32,912 bases of DNA from Clostridia bacterium (GTDB lineage: Bacteria > Bacillota_A > Clostridia > Christensenellales > Aristaeellaceae): positions 1 to 32,912 of the forward strand of contig JAGBBE010000193.1 of NCBI GenBank assembly GCA_017938645.1, read 5' to 3'. Under the pieces are notes generated by a model, which ran no database searches, was not told the DNA's origin, and worked only from the letters and a program-made list of their open reading frames with translations. Made by a program: the position numbers and the translations under genes. Each line of letters begins with the position of its first letter. The first letter of the stretch is position 1. This document shows positions 30,207-32,912 of the stretch, piece by piece.

Positions 30207-31001
30207 ATGAACAACATGTTCTCTCTGGAGGGCAAGATTGCTCTGGTTACCGGCGGCAGCTACGGCATCGGCTTTGCCATTGCTTCCGGTCTGGCGGATG
30301 CGGGTGCAACCATCGTTTTCAACGACATCAACCAGGAGCTGGTGAATAAGGGACTTGCCGCTTATGCGGAAAAGAACATCACCGCTTATGGCTATGTCTG
30401 CGACGTAACGGACGAAAAGGCCGTGACCGAAATGGTCGCGAAGATCGAAAACGAAGTCGGTGTGATCGACATTCTGGTCAACAACGCCGGCATTATCAAG
30501 CGCATTCCCATGTGTGAGATGAGTGTGGAAGATTTCCGAAAGGTCATTGACGTCGATCTCAACGCGCCTTTCATCGTGTCCAAGGCCTGCATTCCTTCTA
30601 TGATCAAGAAGGGCCACGGCAAGATCATCAACATCTGCTCGATGATGAGTGAACTCGGCCGTGAAACCGTGAGCGCCTACGCAGCTGCCAAGGGCGGCCT
30701 GAAGATGCTGACCCGCAACATCTGCTCCGAATTCGGCGAGCACAACATCCAGTGCAACGGCATCGGCCCCGGTTATATCGCCACGCCTCAGACCGCGCCT
30801 CTGCGCGAGCGTCAGGCGGACGGAAGCCGTCATCCCTTTGACAGCTTCATCGTGTCGAAGACTCCGGCCGGTCGCTGGGGTGATCCTGAGGATCTGATGG
30901 GCCCGGCTGTGTTCCTGGCCTCTGACGCCTCCAACTTCGTCAACGGCCACATCCTGTATGTGGACGGCGGTATCCTTGCTTACATCGGCAAGCAGCCGTA
31001 A
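30207..31001 (+). CDS. SDR oxidoreductase, KduD/gluconate 5-dehydrogenase-like
   Basis: Predicted 264-residue short-chain dehydrogenase. The cofactor motif TGGSYGIG is near residue 15, NNAGI near 92, then the catalytic serine in IINICSMMSELG and the Y-x-x-x-K of SAYAAAKGG. The closely similar family in gut bacteria is usually named gluconate 5-dehydrogenase (as recalled). Next to kdgK and eda, a KduD role, reducing the diketouronate from pectin lyase products to KDG (EC 1.1.1.127), is at least as likely. AAAGGAG lies about 10 bases before the ATG. A strong terminator follows, closing the uronate operon. Confidence 0.85.
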   Translation: MNNMFSLEGKIALVTGGSYGIGFAIASGLADAGATIVFNDINQELVNKGLAAYAEKNITAYGYVCDVTDEKAVTEMVAKIENEVGVIDILVNNAGIIKRIPMCEMSVEDFRKVIDVDLNAPFIVSKACIPSMIKKGHGKIINICSMMSELGRETVSAYAAAKGGLKMLTRNICSEFGEHNIQCNGIGPGYIATPQTAPLRERQADGSRHPFDSFIVSKTPAGRWGDPEDLMGPAVFLASDASNFVNGHILYVDGGILAYIGKQP

Positions 31002-31013
31002 ACAAGCCAATCA

Positions 31014-31047
31014 ACGGGGGTTCCTGCGCGGAACCTCCGTTTTTTTG
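31014..31047 (+). terminator. Terminator of the uronate operon
   Basis: ACGGGGGTTCC (31014-31024) pairs with GGAACCTCCGT (31030-31040), with one G-T pair, followed by a run of seven T residues. Confidence 0.92.
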
Positions 31048-31119
31048 ATGCATTCGGGCAGGAGAGTGCAGCGCCAAAACAGAACAAGTAGGGGAATGAG
31101 CACAGGGAGGGATGAGAAG

Positions 31120-32460
31120 ATGGCCGCAGTCAACATGACGCAGGGCAGTGTGAGCCGGCATTTCATTGGCTATGCCATCCCGCTTGTGCTGGGCAATTTG
31201 TTCCAGCTGATGTACAATGTCGTGGACTCAGTCATTGCCGGACGTTTCATCGGCAAGGAAGCGCTGGCGGCGGCAGGAACGGCCAATCCGGTGATGAGCA
31301 TTGTCATTCTCGGCATTTCAGGCATGTGTGTCGGTTCCAGCGTGCTGATGAGTGAATTCTTCGGTGCCAAGGATGAGCAAAAACTGCGCGGAGAAATGGC
31401 GACGACGGTGCTGTTCGGTCTGTACTTTACACTTGCTGTTACGGCTATTGGTTTCTTTGCTTCGGAATGGATTCTGAAACTGATTCGCGTTCCGCAGGAA
31501 TTGCTGCCTATGGCGGCAGCTTATCTGCGAATCATTTTCCTGGGAACTCCGTTTACGTATTTCTACAATGCGCTCTCCTCAGCGCTCAAAAGCATTGGCG
31601 ACAGCACCACGCCGCTGAAATTCCTGATGTTTTCTTCCGTGCTCAATGCGGTGCTGGATATCATATTCATTGGTTTTCTCGGATTTGGTATCCGCTGCAG
31701 CGCAACTACCACGGTTATTGCTGAAGCCGTATCGGCGATTCTAGCATTTGGGTACATCTATCGCAAGGTACCGCTTCTTCATCTGGAGAAGAATGAATGG
31801 CGGATGGATCGCGAATTGCTCTCTCAGACGCTGAAATTCGGTTCAGTCACGGCTTTGCAGCAGGCGGTGCAGCCTGTGGCGAAACTGCTGATTCAGGGCG
31901 CTGTCAATCCGCTGGGTGTTGAAGCGATTGCCGCTTTCAATGCTGCGGAGCGCGTGGACGATTTTGCTCTTCTGCCTGAGCGCAGTCTCGGCGTCGCGAT
32001 GACCACCTTTGTTGCCCAGAATCGCGGCGCTGGACGCAAGGATCGTGTGCGGGACGGTTTTCTGAAAGGTATGATTCTTGAAAGCATCTACGGCGTTGCA
32101 ATCTGCTGCGTGCTCTTTGTCCTCAGTGAACCGCTCATGCGCATTTTCGCAAGCGGAAGTGATGCTGATGCTCTGGTGCATTATGGCGGCAGCTATTTGC
32201 GCACTATGGCGATGTTCTATATCCTGCCCGCTCTTTCCAACGGCGTACAGGGCTTCTTCCGCGGCATGGGCAACGCACGTATGACGCTGCACTGCACAGC
32301 CCTGCAGACCACTTTGCGCGTCATTTTTACCTATCTGCTCACGCCTGTTATGGGAATTCGAGGCATTGCTTTTGCCTGCATGATTGGCTGGGTGGCGATG
32401 ATCGCCTATGAAATTCCTGCAGGTATTCTGGCGCTCAAACGCTGGAAGAAGCAAGGGTAA
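31120..32460 (+). CDS. MATE family efflux transporter
   Basis: Predicted 446-residue, 12-helix membrane transporter that exports drugs or metabolites with Na+ or H+. It starts with the typical HFIGYAIPLVLGNLFQLMYNVVDSVIAGRF and has the twin-half pattern (LSSALKSIGDSTTPLKFLM, SNGVQGFFRGMGNARMT). The open frame reaches back into the terminator region, but GGAGGG 8 bases before 31120 and the family's normal N-terminus set the start there. Between the SDR terminator and this gene no clear promoter was seen. Substrate unknown. Confidence 0.92.
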   Translation: MAAVNMTQGSVSRHFIGYAIPLVLGNLFQLMYNVVDSVIAGRFIGKEALAAAGTANPVMSIVILGISGMCVGSSVLMSEFFGAKDEQKLRGEMATTVLFGLYFTLAVTAIGFFASEWILKLIRVPQELLPMAAAYLRIIFLGTPFTYFYNALSSALKSIGDSTTPLKFLMFSSVLNAVLDIIFIGFLGFGIRCSATTTVIAEAVSAILAFGYIYRKVPLLHLEKNEWRMDRELLSQTLKFGSVTALQQAVQPVAKLLIQGAVNPLGVEAIAAFNAAERVDDFALLPERSLGVAMTTFVAQNRGAGRKDRVRDGFLKGMILESIYGVAICCVLFVLSEPLMRIFASGSDADALVHYGGSYLRTMAMFYILPALSNGVQGFFRGMGNARMTLHCTALQTTLRVIFTYLLTPVMGIRGIAFACMIGWVAMIAYEIPAGILALKRWKKQG

Positions 32461-32502
32461 AACAAAACTTTTCAGGAAATCTGAAAAAATGAGAAAAAGT
32501 GC

Positions 32503-32531
32503 TTGACATTGAACTGTACCATGGGTATAAT
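32503..32531 (+). promoter_or_regulatory. Promoter of tRNA-Pro
   Basis: A full-consensus pair: TTGACA (32503-32508), a 17-base spacer, TATAAT (32526-32531). Predicted start near 32538. Confidence 0.92.
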
Positions 32532-32574
32532 ATCATTCGTGCCTTGAAGATAAACTTCAGCACGAACTGAATAT

Positions 32575-32651
32575 CTGGGTGTGGCGCAGTTTGGTAGCGT
32601 GCTTGAATGGGGTTCAAGAGGCCGGAGGTTCGAATCCTCTCACCCAGACCA
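32575..32651 (+). tRNA. tRNA-Pro (GGG)
   Basis: Acceptor CTGGGTG pairs with CACCCAG (32641-32647), and CCA is encoded at 32649-32651. The anticodon stem CTTGA/TCAAG holds GGG at 32609-32611. The D-arm GGCGCAGTTTGGTAGC is typical of tRNA-Pro. Confidence 0.97.
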
Positions 32652-32655
32652 TATT

Positions 32656-32694
32656 AGCACGATGGTTTTGATACAAAACCATCGTGCTTTTTTT
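32656..32694 (+). terminator. Terminator of tRNA-Pro
   Basis: GCACGATGGTTTT (32657-32669) pairs with AAAACCATCGTGC (32675-32687), a 13-bp perfect stem with a 5-base loop, then seven T residues. Confidence 0.95.
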
Positions 32695-32701
32695 ATATTG
32701 G

Positions 32702-32730
32702 TTGATGTTTACGCAGCAATTTGATACGAT
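32702..32730 (+). promoter_or_regulatory. Possible promoter of the alpha/beta hydrolase gene
   Basis: TTGATG (32702-32707), a 17-base spacer and TACGAT (32725-32730). Confidence 0.45.
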
Positions 32731-32770
32731 TTATTCGGGAAACTTGAATTTGTAATGGAGGTGAAAGAGC

Positions 32771-32912
32771 GTGCATTATGTTGAATACGGTAAAGAAAAC
32801 AACAACACAATCCTTCTTTTGCATGGAGGCGGATTATCGTGGTGGAATTATGAAGACGTAGCAAAATCACTTCAAAAAGATTATCATATAATCCTGCCTA
32901 TACTGGATGGTC
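32771..32912 (+). CDS. Alpha/beta hydrolase, N-terminal fragment
   Basis: The gene runs off the window; 47 codons are visible. A GTG start at 32771 has GGAGGTG 7 bases upstream. The peptide begins MHYVEYGKENN, then TILLLHGGGLSWWNY, the strand and HGGG oxyanion loop of alpha/beta hydrolases, followed by a helix (EDVAKSLQKD) and the next strand (YHIILPILDG). The catalytic triad lies beyond the window. The gene is much richer in A and T than its neighbours, with AAA, TTA and ATA codons, hinting at a different origin. Confidence 0.75.
   Translation, partial: MHYVEYGKENNNTILLLHGGGLSWWNYEDVAKSLQKDYHIILPILDG

Noticed and set aside
28024..30235. Two long minus-strand frames opposite the aldolase and kdgK
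   Set aside because: Glycine- and alanine-rich shadows of strongly biased genes; no motifs.
1..32912. CRISPR arrays, insertion sequences, prophage or toxin-antitoxin modules
   Set aside because: No regularly spaced repeats, transposase, integrase or phage motifs were seen on either strand.

Overview
The window looks like chromosomal DNA of an anaerobic, probably gut-dwelling Clostridia (Bacillota). The signs are strong Shine-Dalgarno sites before most genes, near-consensus sigma-A promoters, tRNA genes with encoded CCA, a compact SRP RNA, an XRE/Crp/LacI/AraC regulator set, and sugar-acid catabolism. By eye it is moderately GC-rich, except for the last ~450 bases, which are AT-rich. No phage, insertion sequence or CRISPR array was seen. 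The genus is not determined.

Layout. 1-1.2 kb: the end of a peptide-type ABC solute-binding protein, then a nitroreductase. 1.3-5.4 kb: a respiratory module. NrfA, a pentaheme ammonia-forming nitrite reductase, is followed on the minus strand by the System II cytochrome c assembly pair ResB/CcsA. A Crp/Fnr regulator diverges from it, and a 16-bp palindrome between them is placed to activate nrfA and repress the regulator. 5.4-6.1 kb: a membrane-anchored cyclophilin. 6.1-8.4 kb: an AraC-type regulator divergent from a GH4 alpha-galactosidase (MelA), with 21-bp-spaced direct repeats between them. 8.4-10 kb: an XRE regulator fused to a desulfoferrodoxin-like domain, and a creatininase-family hydrolase. 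10.1-16.9 kb: housekeeping genes (SRP RNA, glyA, yraN, an Eis-type acetyltransferase, a NUDIX hydrolase, a cytosolic GH18 protein, a phosphohexomutase, a DUF2461 protein). 17.1-17.4 kb: a tRNA Arg-His-Gln operon. 17.4-21 kb: a two-gene operon of an FAD oxidoreductase and a ribulokinase-type kinase. 21-22.2 kb: alanine dehydrogenase.

22.2-31 kb is a hexuronate catabolism locus. A LacI regulator and UxaC run leftward, while UxaB, UxaA, a KDPG aldolase with an extra VOC-like domain, KdgK and a KduD/gluconate-5-dehydrogenase-like SDR run rightward. Together they take galacturonate through tagaturonate, altronate, KDG and KDPG to pyruvate and glyceraldehyde-3-phosphate, with a side entry for pectin-derived diketouronate. 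A LacI-type operator lies just after the predicted uxaB start site.

31-32.9 kb: a MATE transporter, tRNA-Pro(GGG) and the start of an alpha/beta hydrolase.

Most interesting: the two-way Crp/Fnr operator with nitrite reductase but no NrfH, the DNA-binding/superoxide-reductase-like fusion that has lost one iron ligand, and the aldolase-VOC fusion. All functions are inferred from recognised motifs and context; no database search was run.
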